A stretch of DNA of 35,046 bases. It comes from an uncultured Flavobacteriales bacterium (GTDB taxonomy: Bacteria; Bacteroidota; Bacteroidia; Flavobacteriales_G; Salibacteraceae). The translations under genes were made by a program, and so were the position numbers. Shown here piece after piece: positions 25,752 through 34,608 of the stretch. The stretch lies in contig CALSPD010000030.1 of the NCBI GenBank assembly GCA_943788145.1, positions 1-35,046 of the forward strand, written 5' to 3'. Under the pieces are notes generated by a model that saw only the letters and a program-made list of their open reading frames with translations, had not been told where the DNA came from and searched no databases. Each line of letters opens with the position of its first letter. The first letter of the stretch is position 1.

Positions 25752-28664
25752 ATGAAAAAGTTTCTACTCTCGGCCTCTTCGGCACTGATTGTGACTGCTG
25801 GCATTGCTCAAAGTACAGCCAAGCTTACTCCTGAACAAAACCGTACAATGATTACGGTGCCAGTTCACGTTACAGAATCGCAACACCCTGACGCTAAATT
25901 ATTGCCTCCAATTGGACAATTTGACGCTCAACAACGCAATCTGACTGAAACTCAGATTGGAAACTCTTACTACGATTTACAAACAAACTCTTCGATCCAA
26001 AGAAGAATTCTCTTACACACGAACAACACTATTTCTGCAACTTGGACATTCAGTACGGATGCCGCTTGGTCAAATAGAGGTACCGGATACAATTATTTCA
26101 ATGGAAATACTTGGGGTTCTGTTCCAACATCTGAATTAGAAACAGAAAGAACAGGGTGGCCAAATCCACTTCGAACTGGTTCTGGAAAAGAAATTATCAT
26201 TTCACACAGTACTGCAAATAGCATTTTTCACAGAGTACAACGAAACACGGTTGGTTCTGGTGCTTGGTCTCAAGGGAATTTAACTTCTCAAAGTGGACAA
26301 GTTTGGGGTCGTTCTGCAACTGGTGATCCAAACAATAATACAATTCACATGGTTGGAATGACATTGCCTTCTGCAAATGGAGGAACTGCATACAACGGAA
26401 TGGATGGCGCTTTTCTATATACAAGATCTACCAATGGTGGCGCTTCTTTTGACATAGTTGATTATCAAATCCCAGGAACAAATGTCAATTACTTCAATGG
26501 TTTTGATGGTGACAGCTATGCTATAGATGCCAAAGGAAATACGGTTGCCGTTGTTGTTAGTGGACTTGGACGTGGTGTTCAATTGTTTAAATCAACAAAC
26601 AATGGTGTTACTTGGACGAAGACTGATGTAATGACCTCAGCAGTATGGTTTGATGAAGCATCTACTATTGTTGACACAACATTAGCAGATCGACTATTCA
26701 CTTCCGATGGTTCTGCAACTGTTCTTATTGACAATGACGGAATGTGCCATGTTTGGTTCGGAACTATGTATATTGCTAACCCTGACATTACTGATGGAAC
26801 GCTAAACTATTATCCGTACACTAACAGCATTCAGTTTTGGAATGAAGATTTCCCGAGCGACAATAGCCTAAGATTATTCGGAATGCTCGATTTGAATGCA
26901 AATGGTGTTCTTGATATTGACAATTCTGGTGGACAGTATCGCTTTGCCGGACTTGTTTCTCATCCTCAAGCAGGTATTGATGCAGACGGTTGTATGTATC
27001 TTTCTTACACAAGCCTTCGTGAAGACTTGACAAATGGATCTCAAAACTATCGTCATACTTATGTTACTAAAACATGTGATGGCGGTTGTTCATGGTCTTT
27101 CCCTATAGACGTAACAGGAAACGCTAACAACGATTTCGTTGAATGTGCCTTCCCATCAATCGCTAGGAGAGTTAATGACGATATTCATATCGTTTATATG
27201 GCTGATAACGAGCCAGGAATCGCAGTTTCGGGAGATATGGATTCTCCAGTAATCAACAAAATCATTTACTTGAAAGAAGATGCAACGCGTTTTGATACAA
27301 TCGACTTCTGTCCTACAGAAATTGCCGGTGATTCGTTTTTATGTTTAGGTGGAGTGACTGAGCTTGAAGCTCTAGGATGTGCCAGTGCCTATTCTTGGAC
27401 AGGACCAAGTTCATTCACGAGCAGCAGTCAAGTGATTCAAGCAAGTGCTTTTGGAACTTACACTTGTGAAATGACAACTAGTTGTGGCACACAAACTGAG
27501 TCGTTCAACGTTGTTGCTTACAATGGCTCTGGCGGACCAACAGTTTCTATCACAGCTTCAGCACTCGAAATGTGCGCAGGTGGTAGCGAGACACTAACTG
27601 CCAACTCAAACATTGGTGGTGTTAGTTATCAATGGAGCACTGGCTCTACAACTGCAACAACTGCAATATCTGCCCCAGGCACATATACCGTTGTTGTTCA
27701 AGATTGCAATTCTGGCACTACGTCTGAAACTGTTGTTGTAGCAGCTCCTGCAGCGCCACAAGCTATAATCAGCGGTGACTTAACACTTTGCCCAGGCGAC
27801 AATAATGTACTTACTGTTCTTCCTGTAGTTGGTGGCTCATACTTATGGAGCAGTGGCTCTTCAACTAGCTCAACAACAGTTACTGCAGCTGGAACATACA
27901 CCGTAGTAGTTCAAAACTGCTCTGGAACAAGTCAGGCGAGTGCTGTTGTAACATTAGAAGACTTACCAGTTGCTGTAATCAATGGTGATGATTTCTCTGC
28001 TTGTGAGGGAGATATTCTAACCGTTACTGCTGACGGTGGAACAAGTTATACTTGGTCAAATGGTAGCGATGATCCTTCATTGTCTATTTCTGATATCAAT
28101 CAGTCTGGAACATACACCGTTACTGTAACAAACGATTGTGGAGATGAAGATACAGCTCAAGTTAATTTGACAATTTTTGCTGCACCAGCTGCACCTGCCT
28201 TAACATTCAATGGTTCAAGCTACAGTTCTTCACAAACTGGAACCGGAACACACGAGTGGTATATCAATGGTACATTGGTTGCTGGACAGACAGGAAGTAC
28301 ACTTCCTGGAAATGCTGTTAGCGAAAACGCCACGGTTTATTGTGTGTATATTGATGAGAACGGTTGTTCTTCGGATGCATCTAACTCAATAGTAGGTTTA
28401 GAAGATTTGACCGGATTGGCTCATCATTTGACTGTTTATCCAAACCCGAACAATGGTAACTTCGAAATTCGATTTGCTGATGTTTCTGGAATCATGAATA
28501 TCTCAATGACAAATGCACTTGGACAAATCGTGTATACATCGAAAGTTCAAGCTAATGCTAACTCAACTGAGATTATTCAATTAGGCGGAATTGAAACAGG
28601 AGCTTACCAATTAAAAGTTGAGGGCAACTCTGGAGTAAGCGTACATTCTATCATTATAGAATAG
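25752..28664 (+). CDS. Secreted T9SS type A sorting-domain protein with Asp-box and Ig/PKD-like modules
   Basis: 970 residues. Signal peptide 1-19 (MKKFLLSASSALIVTAGIA) and a C-terminal T9SS sorting domain starting about residue 895 (YPNPNNGNFEIRF), with the usual SMTNALGQIVY and IETGAYQLKVE. Residues about 30-510 contain three Asp-box-like turns (STNGGASF near 226, STNNGVTW near 280, CDGGCSW near 441), as in BNR/sialidase-like beta-propellers. About 530-820 hold four tandem C-x-G ... Y-x-W-S-x-GS ... GTYTVxVxxxC modules of PKD/Ig type. The protein should pass the outer membrane through T9SS and be fixed to, or released from, the surface. No sialidase Arg triad is obvious, so the enzyme activity is unknown. 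Confidence 0.88.
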   Translation: MKKFLLSASSALIVTAGIAQSTAKLTPEQNRTMITVPVHVTESQHPDAKLLPPIGQFDAQQRNLTETQIGNSYYDLQTNSSIQRRILLHTNNTISATWTFSTDAAWSNRGTGYNYFNGNTWGSVPTSELETERTGWPNPLRTGSGKEIIISHSTANSIFHRVQRNTVGSGAWSQGNLTSQSGQVWGRSATGDPNNNTIHMVGMTLPSANGGTAYNGMDGAFLYTRSTNGGASFDIVDYQIPGTNVNYFNGFDGDSYAIDAKGNTVAVVVSGLGRGVQLFKSTNNGVTWTKTDVMTSAVWFDEASTIVDTTLADRLFTSDGSATVLIDNDGMCHVWFGTMYIANPDITDGTLNYYPYTNSIQFWNEDFPSDNSLRLFGMLDLNANGVLDIDNSGGQYRFAGLVSHPQAGIDADGCMYLSYTSLREDLTNGSQNYRHTYVTKTCDGGCSWSFPIDVTGNANNDFVECAFPSIARRVNDDIHIVYMADNEPGIAVSGDMDSPVINKIIYLKEDATRFDTIDFCPTEIAGDSFLCLGGVTELEALGCASAYSWTGPSSFTSSSQVIQASAFGTYTCEMTTSCGTQTESFNVVAYNGSGGPTVSITASALEMCAGGSETLTANSNIGGVSYQWSTGSTTATTAISAPGTYTVVVQDCNSGTTSETVVVAAPAAPQAIISGDLTLCPGDNNVLTVLPVVGGSYLWSSGSSTSSTTVTAAGTYTVVVQNCSGTSQASAVVTLEDLPVAVINGDDFSACEGDILTVTADGGTSYTWSNGSDDPSLSISDINQSGTYTVTVTNDCGDEDTAQVNLTIFAAPAAPALTFNGSSYSSSQTGTGTHEWYINGTLVAGQTGSTLPGNAVSENATVYCVYIDENGCSSDASNSIVGLEDLTGLAHHLTVYPNPNNGNFEIRFADVSGIMNISMTNALGQIVYTSKVQANANSTEIIQLGGIETGAYQLKVEGNSGVSVHSIIIE

Positions 28665-28685
28665 TATAACGAATATGTGAATAGT

Positions 28686-28717
28686 AAAAAGGGGCTGCAA
28701 TTGCAGCCCCTTTTTTT
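28686..28717. terminator. Bidirectional terminator between the T9SS gene and bshB1
   Basis: AAAAAGGGGCTGC (28686-28698) and GCAGCCCCTTTTT (28703-28715) form a perfect 13-bp stem with loop AATT; T7 follows on the plus strand and the A-run serves the minus strand. Confidence 0.92.
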
Positions 28718-28720
28718 GTT

Positions 28721-29461
28721 TTATATCAGCTCAGTTAATTGACCGATACCAAGCGGACGATCAGAAATAAACCCTTCTCCGTATCGTGTTCCGATGTATC
28801 TACCCATCTGCAATGCTCTTCCCTCTTGAAGATCGATGAATTCTTTCGATGATATGGCTGAGGCTGGCTCATTACTATTCGGATTATAAAACTGACTCGA
28901 AAAGGCCATTATTGAGTTCATTTTTTGATCCCAGTGTTTGGTGACATCAATAACGATATGTGGAATCATGAAGTTATCTTGAATGTAATGCAACACCAAT
29001 TTAGGCCGCCAGGCCAGTTGAACTTCACCATTAAATTGGGTATCTATTTTTTGCAGTCCACTCAAAAAACAAGCGACTTTTTGAAGATCCGATGCGCGAC
29101 CATGGTCGGGATGACGATCGGAAATGGCATTGCAAAGCACAACGTCCGGCCGACACGCCCTTATGATTTGGACAAGCTTCAGTTTATTCTCCTTGTTTGA
29201 TTCGAAAAAGCCATCGGCCATTCCAAGGTTAACCCGAAAGCTTGAACCCAGCAGATCATTAGCTTTATTAGCTTCTTCCAATCTTAAAGTAGCGCTACCC
29301 CTCGTACCGAGTTCACCGGCAGTCATATCGCACACGCCAATCCGTTTACCTGCAGCCACAGACTTTATCAATGTACCTGAGCAGCCCAACTCTGCATCAT
29401 CAGGATGAGCGGCAATTGCCAATATGTCAACCTTTCCTATTTTCAAATTTTCATTTAGCAT
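28721..29461 (-). CDS. bshB1: Bacillithiol biosynthesis deacetylase BshB1
   Basis: Zn-dependent deacetylase of the LmbE/PIG-L family that removes the acetyl group from N-acetylglucosaminyl-malate, the second step of bacillithiol synthesis. 246 residues. The metal and catalytic motif AIAAHPDDAELGCSGTLIK (His-x-x-Asp-Asp) is at about 16-34, with DRHPDHGRASDLQK carrying the second His pair, and MTAGELGTRGS between them is characteristic of BshB1. Start ATG 29461 (MLNENLKIGK). It is divergent from ccmB. Bacillithiol is the low-molecular-weight thiol of many Bacteroidota and Bacillota; the other bsh genes are not in this window. Confidence 0.9.
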   Translation of the reverse strand: MLNENLKIGKVDILAIAAHPDDAELGCSGTLIKSVAAGKRIGVCDMTAGELGTRGSATLRLEEANKANDLLGSSFRVNLGMADGFFESNKENKLKLVQIIRACRPDVVLCNAISDRHPDHGRASDLQKVACFLSGLQKIDTQFNGEVQLAWRPKLVLHYIQDNFMIPHIVIDVTKHWDQKMNSIMAFSSQFYNPNSNEPASAISSKEFIDLQEGRALQMGRYIGTRYGEGFISDRPLGIGQLTELI

Positions 29462-29526
29462 ATAATCACATTTTTAGATAGAATACCCCTACACTTGCCA
29501 GTCCATTTGGGAAATCGCAAAAGCAG

Positions 29527-30180
29527 TTGAATAAGATCACAGCAATATTAAGGAAAGAGTTCATGTCCGATTTCCGCAATCCATACACGCTGTCAGGCGC
29601 GGGATTGTTCATGCTCTCGAGTCTGTTCGTATGTTACATCACCATTAAGCGCATTTCAACCCCATCCATTTGGGTAGCGTTGTATTGGATAATTATTCTT
29701 TTCACAAGCTTTAATGCCGTTGCGAAAAGCTTCGTTAACGAATCGCGGTCTCGCATGTTGTATTACTATACGCTTATAAATCCCGCTCAGTTTATTCTGG
29801 CAAAAATGTGCTACCATGCTGTTCTTATGCTGTTGCTTTCGATTGCTGGAGTAGTCATTTATTCTACCCTTTTTCAAATGACCATTCAAGACCCATTGCT
29901 ATTTTGGACAGGTGCGATGCTTGGAAGTACTGGATTGGCCTTCGTTCTAAGCCTTCTAAGTACGATTGCAGCAAAAGCAGGTAACAACCTGACCCTTTTA
30001 GCTATTTTAGGTTTACCAATTCTTTTACCTCTGATTCTTGTTTCCAGCGCACTAACAAAAAATGCAATCGATGGCCTTGATTGGGCTGTACAGTGGAAAT
30101 ATGCCTTTGTGTTATTAGGTCTTAATGTGGTCTGTTTTTCCCTCTCGGTCATCTTGTTTCCATACCTTTGGCGCGAATAA
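29527..30180 (+). CDS. ccmB: Heme ABC exporter permease CcmB
   Basis: 217-residue membrane subunit of the heme export/loading ABC complex of cytochrome c maturation (system I). Six hydrophobic helices are visible, and the N-terminal AILRKEFMSDFRNPYTLSG and central AVAKSFVNESRSRMLYYYTL regions are typical. The start is TTG 29527 (LNKITAI); the first ATG at residue 13 would cut the conserved RKE. First gene of ccmB-C-D-E-F, in the usual Bacteroidota order. The ATPase subunit ccmA is not here and must be elsewhere. Confidence 0.92.
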   Translation: MNKITAILRKEFMSDFRNPYTLSGAGLFMLSSLFVCYITIKRISTPSIWVALYWIIILFTSFNAVAKSFVNESRSRMLYYYTLINPAQFILAKMCYHAVLMLLLSIAGVVIYSTLFQMTIQDPLLFWTGAMLGSTGLAFVLSLLSTIAAKAGNNLTLLAILGLPILLPLILVSSALTKNAIDGLDWAVQWKYAFVLLGLNVVCFSLSVILFPYLWRE

Positions 30181-30193
30181 GAAAAACGGCACT

Positions 30194-30892
30194 TTGAAGC
30201 TACCTTTCGCACTTAAAATTGCATCCATTATTCTGGTTTTTTTCGCATTAATTGCGGGATTCCTGGTTGATGTACCACGTTTGGATATTTTGAATGAAAC
30301 GATTCGAAATTTGTTCTTTCATGTGACATCTTGGTTCGCCATGGTATTTCTTTTCATTGCATCCTTTGGCTATAGCATTCACTATCTAAATACAGGAAAT
30401 GCAAAGAGTGATTTATTGGCGAAAATTTTCGTTCAAACCGGAATGGTTTTCGGGGTTGCGGGTTTAAGCACTGGTATGTTGTGGGCCCAATATACTTGGG
30501 GATCTTATTGGGTACCAGATCCAAAACTAAACGGTGCGGCAGTCGCCTTGCTAGCCTACCTAGCATATGTTGTTTTAAGAAACAGCATGACGGACGAATT
30601 AGCCCGAGCCAAGGTGAGTGCGGTTTATAACATTTTCGCCTTTGTCATGATGGTAATTTTCATTTTCATTTTACCAAGAATGACGAGCTCCTTACACCCG
30701 GGAAACGGTGGGAACCCTGCTTTTAGTAGCTACGACCTAGATAATAGCATGCGAATCGTGTTTTATCCAGCCACAATTGGCTGGATCTTATTAGGCCTTT
30801 GGATCAGTGAATTAAAATATCGAATTGAAACTTTACACAAGAAAGATGAAGAATTTTCGAATGCTAGCCCTATTCACCTTGATGGCGATTAG
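30194..30892 (+). CDS. ccmC: Heme handling protein CcmC (ABC transporter-associated)
   Basis: Six-helix membrane protein of the heme-handling family that passes heme to CcmE. It carries the tryptophan-rich WGSYWVPDPKL motif, in the position of the WWD domain, with histidines such as LFFHVTSWF before it and LHPGN after. Length is about 232 residues from TTG 30194 (LKLPFALK), 13 bases after the ccmB stop. An in-frame start at 30125 would overlap ccmB by 56 bases and adds a non-family sequence. The 3' end overlaps ccmD by 47 bases. Confidence 0.9.
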   Translation: MKLPFALKIASIILVFFALIAGFLVDVPRLDILNETIRNLFFHVTSWFAMVFLFIASFGYSIHYLNTGNAKSDLLAKIFVQTGMVFGVAGLSTGMLWAQYTWGSYWVPDPKLNGAAVALLAYLAYVVLRNSMTDELARAKVSAVYNIFAFVMMVIFIFILPRMTSSLHPGNGGNPAFSSYDLDNSMRIVFYPATIGWILLGLWISELKYRIETLHKKDEEFSNASPIHLDGD

Positions 30893-31061
30893 CCAAATAG
30901 CGAAAGCACAACCAGCAGAAATGGCCGACACGATGCGGTCCAACGGAAAAATCTATGTAGTAGTGGGCGTTGTGACACTGATCTTTGTTGTACTATTTAC
31001 CTATTTAATGCTCTTAGATCGAAGACTGAGTGCATTAGAAAAGAACGATAAAACCTCATGA
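30846..31061 (+). CDS. ccmD: CcmD-family protein
   Basis: 71 residues from ATG 30846 (MKNFRMLALF). An N-terminal signal-like segment (LALFTLMAISQIAKAQ) is followed by a single membrane helix (YVVVGVVTLIFVVLFTYLM) and a positively charged cytoplasmic LDRRLSALEKN tail, the usual arrangement of CcmD. CcmD helps release holo-CcmE from the CcmABCD complex. It overlaps ccmC by 47 bases in another frame, and its TGA overlaps the ccmE ATG (ATGA). The start could instead be ATG 30861. Confidence 0.8.
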   Translation: MKNFRMLALFTLMAISQIAKAQPAEMADTMRSNGKIYVVVGVVTLIFVVLFTYLMLLDRRLSALEKNDKTS

Positions 31062-31459
31062 AAAAAACCCATATAGCATTAATTGTAGTAATTGCCGTAT
31101 TCATTGGCGCTATGATAACTGCCATTAACGATTCGAGCTCTTACGCAGATTTTAACGAGGCCTTTCAAAACCCAGACGCGGAGTTTCACGTGGTGGGGAA
31201 ATTAAATCGCGAAAAGCCGAGCGAATATGATCCTGTAGCGAATCCAGATAAATTCACGTTTTACATGACGGACATCAACAATGAAGAGCATCGAGTTGTT
31301 TTACATAAAAGTAAGCCTCAGGATTTTGAACGCTCGGAACAAATTGTGTTGATTGGTAAAGCACATGGAGATGAATTTCATGCCCACGACATATTAATGA
31401 AGTGTCCTTCTAAATACACCGAAGGCGAGGTGACTGAAAAAGCTGAGGCTAGTTTCTAA
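31058..31459 (+). CDS. ccmE: Cytochrome c maturation protein CcmE, Cys-type heme site
   Basis: 133-residue periplasmic heme chaperone with an N-terminal membrane anchor (IALIVVIAVFIGAMI). The OB-fold core includes EFHVVGKLN and FTFYMTDINNEEHRVVLH. The C-terminal heme-attachment site reads LMKCPSKY: Cys116 and Tyr120 form a CxxxY motif in place of the classical HxxxY. The Cys type is known from archaeal and some bacterial CcmE. Overlaps the ccmD stop by ATGA. Confidence 0.88.
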   Translation: MKKTHIALIVVIAVFIGAMITAINDSSSYADFNEAFQNPDAEFHVVGKLNREKPSEYDPVANPDKFTFYMTDINNEEHRVVLHKSKPQDFERSEQIVLIGKAHGDEFHAHDILMKCPSKYTEGEVTEKAEASF

Positions 31460-31461
31460 AT

Positions 31462-33857
31462 ATGCAATACCCCGGAGAACATCTGCAGATAGGTAATATT
31501 GGAAACATATTTACCGTGTTGGCATTTGCATTTAGCATGCTTAGTGCGATCTCATATTTCCTTGCAAACCAAAGAAACGATGAAAGCTATCTGCGCATTG
31601 GACGAATAGCGTTTCTAGCACACGCATTTTCTGTGATTGGCATGGTGGGCACATTGTTCACCATGATCTTCAATCAATATTTTGAGTATCACTATGTGTG
31701 GCAACACAGCAATACGGATATGCCGATCAAGTATATTTTTTCCTGCTTTTGGGAAGGTGTGGAAGGTAGTTTTATGATTTGGATGTTTTGGCATGTCATT
31801 CTAGGATTGTTACTCCTTAGATCAGTTCGTCAGTGGGAAGCACCAGTTATGAGCGTTATAAGTTCAGTTCAATTTTTCATGGTTTCGATGTTACTTGGTG
31901 TTTACATCTTTGATTACAAGTTAGGAAGCAATCCGTTTACTATGCTCCTTAGAGAGCATATCGATTTCTCAAACCTTCCAATTTTTCAGAACCCGAATTA
32001 CACGGATGCTATAGACGGTCGAGGCTTGAATCCACTATTACAGAACTATTGGATGGTCATTCACCCTCCTCTTGTCTTGTTCGGATATGCAACCGCGGTG
32101 GTCCCATTCGCTTACGCGATTGCAGGACTTATCAAAAAGAAACACATCGAATGGGTAAAACCCGCGCTTCCGTGGACCTTCTTTTCTATCGCTATTTTAG
32201 GAATAGGCGTATTAATGGGGGGTGCCTGGGCTTATGAATCACTCAGTTTTGGAGGTTTTTGGGCTTGGGACCCAGTTGAAAACGCATCGTTGGTGCCTTG
32301 GCTAACCCTTGTTGGCGCAGGTCATCTTATGCTCATTCAACGGAAAAAAAGGAGTTTCGGTCGTGACTTTGTATTTCATGACCACCATTTCTTTTTGTTT
32401 GGTTCAATACGCTTCATTCTTAACAAAAAGCGGTGTACTTGGCGAGACCAGCGTCCATTCATTTACGGACTTGGGCATGACAGGACAATTGGCCATTTCG
32501 CTGCTGTTTTTTGTTGGTCTTTCGATATTTCTCGTTTTAAAAAATTACAAATCTTTTCCAAAGCAAGAACGTGAAGAATCCATTACTTCCCGAGAATTTT
32601 GGATGTTTATTGCATCGTTGATCCTACTTGTATCCGCATTTCAAATCAGCTTTAGCACTTCTTTTCCTGTTATCAATAAAATATTCGGAACCGACTTTGC
32701 TCCTAGCGCTGAACGAATTCAATATTATAATAGTTGGCAAGCTCCATTCGCCATTCTCATCTCCTTTTTAGTGGCAATTGGTCAGTTTTTGAAATACACT
32801 AAAACCGACATGAAGACTTTTTGGAAAAACTTGGTCATTTCAATTGGAATATCACTGATAATAACAGTTTCTACAGCACTGGCCTTGGGTATGAATCACC
32901 CCTTATACATTTTGATGCTCTTCGCAACTTCATTGGCTGCGACAGCTAATTTGGACTTTTGGTTGCGCATGTTAAACGGCAAAATGAAATCGTCAGCTGC
33001 GAGTATAGCTCATATTGGTTTTGGTCTATTGATGTTGGGCGTGCTAATTAGCACAAGCCAAAGCGAGATTATCTCAACCAATAGCAGCCTTTATGATATT
33101 AGTATGTTGGGAGAGGATTTTGACAATAATGAAAACATTCTACTCATGCAAAATGACACCCTTATTATGGGTGAATATTTCGTGACTTATGTAGATAAAA
33201 CTGTCGAACCAGGATCCATTTCTTATCAAGTGGAATACTTGGCTTTGAACGAAGAAAGCAAGCTTGAAAAAGCATTTACCTTGAATCCATATTTGCAACT
33301 AAATCCAAGAATGGGGAATGTGGCCGAGCCCGACACGAAGCATTTTCTGCATAAGGATATTTACACACATATCACTTATGCTGAATTGGAAAAACCTTCC
33401 GATGAAATAAAATCAGTAGAGCATAGTATCGGAATGGGCGACACCATTTTTACCCAAAACTAGTTTTATGGTGTTCGATTCCTTGGATAGAAACCCATCA
33501 AAGCGATTTGGTGGGTTAGGCGCTGGAGACTTGGCTATAGGAGCGATGTTCACGCTATATGATGTTGACACCAAGGCATGGCAATTGGAACCATTGTTCG
33601 TTCTTCGAAACAGGGAGTATTCAATGACTGTTATAGATAGTGTGCCTGAAGCCGGAATTAAAATAAGCTTTGACGGAATTGACCCTGAAGCGGAAAAATT
33701 CAAATTTAGAGTGACAGAGAAACCGCCTAAATTCAATGAGTTTATAGTGATGAAAGCCATCGTCTTTCCCGGTATTAATTTTCTTTGGATGGGTTGTATC
33801 ATCATGGCTCTTGGTACTTTTTTTTTCGCTGTTTTTCAACGAATCAGAAGCCTATGA
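31462..33857 (+). CDS. ccmF: Heme lyase CcmF (two frameshifts)
   Basis: Integral membrane protein that joins heme to apocytochrome c Cys residues. Restored length is about 797 residues, starting at ATG 31462 (MQYPGEHLQIGNIG) with typical SCFWEGVEGSFMIWMFWH, WMVIHPPLVLFGY and the WWD-type GGFWAWDPVENASLVPW. Three pieces must be joined. The first break is one extra A in the A7 run 32344-32350 (IQRKK to GVSVVTLYF). The second is one extra base in TTTTTACCC at about 33452-33460 (MGDTIFT to KTSFMVFDSLDRNPS). After this comes the soluble C-terminal part, then a last helix. CcmH/CcmI partners are absent. Its TGA overlaps the next ATG. Confidence 0.88.
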
Positions 33858-34606
33858 AGACTGCCATTGTAGGCATTGGAAATCTAGGATGGAATCTAGC
33901 TCTCGGCTTCCAGTCGGTTGGCGTTCCTATCGATTATTTAATTACAAGGAATCAAGAGAAAGCTTCGGTTCTGTCAAAAGAATTTCCTGAATCTAATTGT
34001 CTGGACGGAAGTTTCGTACCCGTAGATGTTGAGTTGCTTTTTCTCTGTTTACCAGATGATCAGTTAGCCACCTTTGCAAATCAAATCGGGAACCATGAAT
34101 GCGCGATCGTACATTGTTCTGGAAACACTTTGGATTTAAACCTTTCGAATCAGAAAACGGGGGTATTCTATCCATTTCAAACTTTCACAATCGGTAGATC
34201 GATTAATTGGCCTGAAACACCAATTTTTATTGAAAGTAAGGACAAAATATTGCGTGCCTATCTTCATGAATTAGCCTCGAGGTTAAGTGATCGAGTCAAC
34301 GAAATAAATTCTGATCAAAGGCAAGCCCTCCATATAGCAGGCGTATTTGGTGCCAATTTCAATAATCACCTCATACAACTTATCAGTGAAATCTTGATAG
34401 AAGCAGAGTTACCATTTGAGCTTGCAAAACCGTTAATCCAAGAAACGGTATCAAAAGCTTTTGATTTGACTCCTATTAAAGCTCAAACCGGCCCAGCCAT
34501 TCGAGGTGATAAAAATGTTGTAGCTGACCATTTAAAAAGGCTCGAAAAGCATCCTAAATTAGTTGACTTCTATAAGTTGTTTACTCAAAGCATTCAGAAT
34601 CATTAA
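33854..34606 (+). CDS. Rossmann-fold DUF2520 protein
   Basis: 250 residues from ATG 33854 (MKTAIVGIGNLGWNLA), which overlaps the ccmF TGA (ATGA). The GxGxxG nucleotide-binding start is followed by LLFLCLPDDQLATFA and VHCSGNTLDL, as in NAD(P)-dependent dehydrogenase-like proteins of the F420/ProC type. The second half with SDQRQALHIAGVFGANFNNHL is the DUF2520 domain. The substrate is unknown. In related genomes I recall it preceding kdsC and maf, which fits here. Confidence 0.82.
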   Translation: MKTAIVGIGNLGWNLALGFQSVGVPIDYLITRNQEKASVLSKEFPESNCLDGSFVPVDVELLFLCLPDDQLATFANQIGNHECAIVHCSGNTLDLNLSNQKTGVFYPFQTFTIGRSINWPETPIFIESKDKILRAYLHELASRLSDRVNEINSDQRQALHIAGVFGANFNNHLIQLISEILIEAELPFELAKPLIQETVSKAFDLTPIKAQTGPAIRGDKNVVADHLKRLEKHPKLVDFYKLFTQSIQNH

Positions 34607-34608
34607 TC

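Noticed and set aside
28210..28392. Open frame in another phase of the T9SS cargo gene
   Set aside because: Shadow of the 970-residue gene; no start signal or family similarity of its own.
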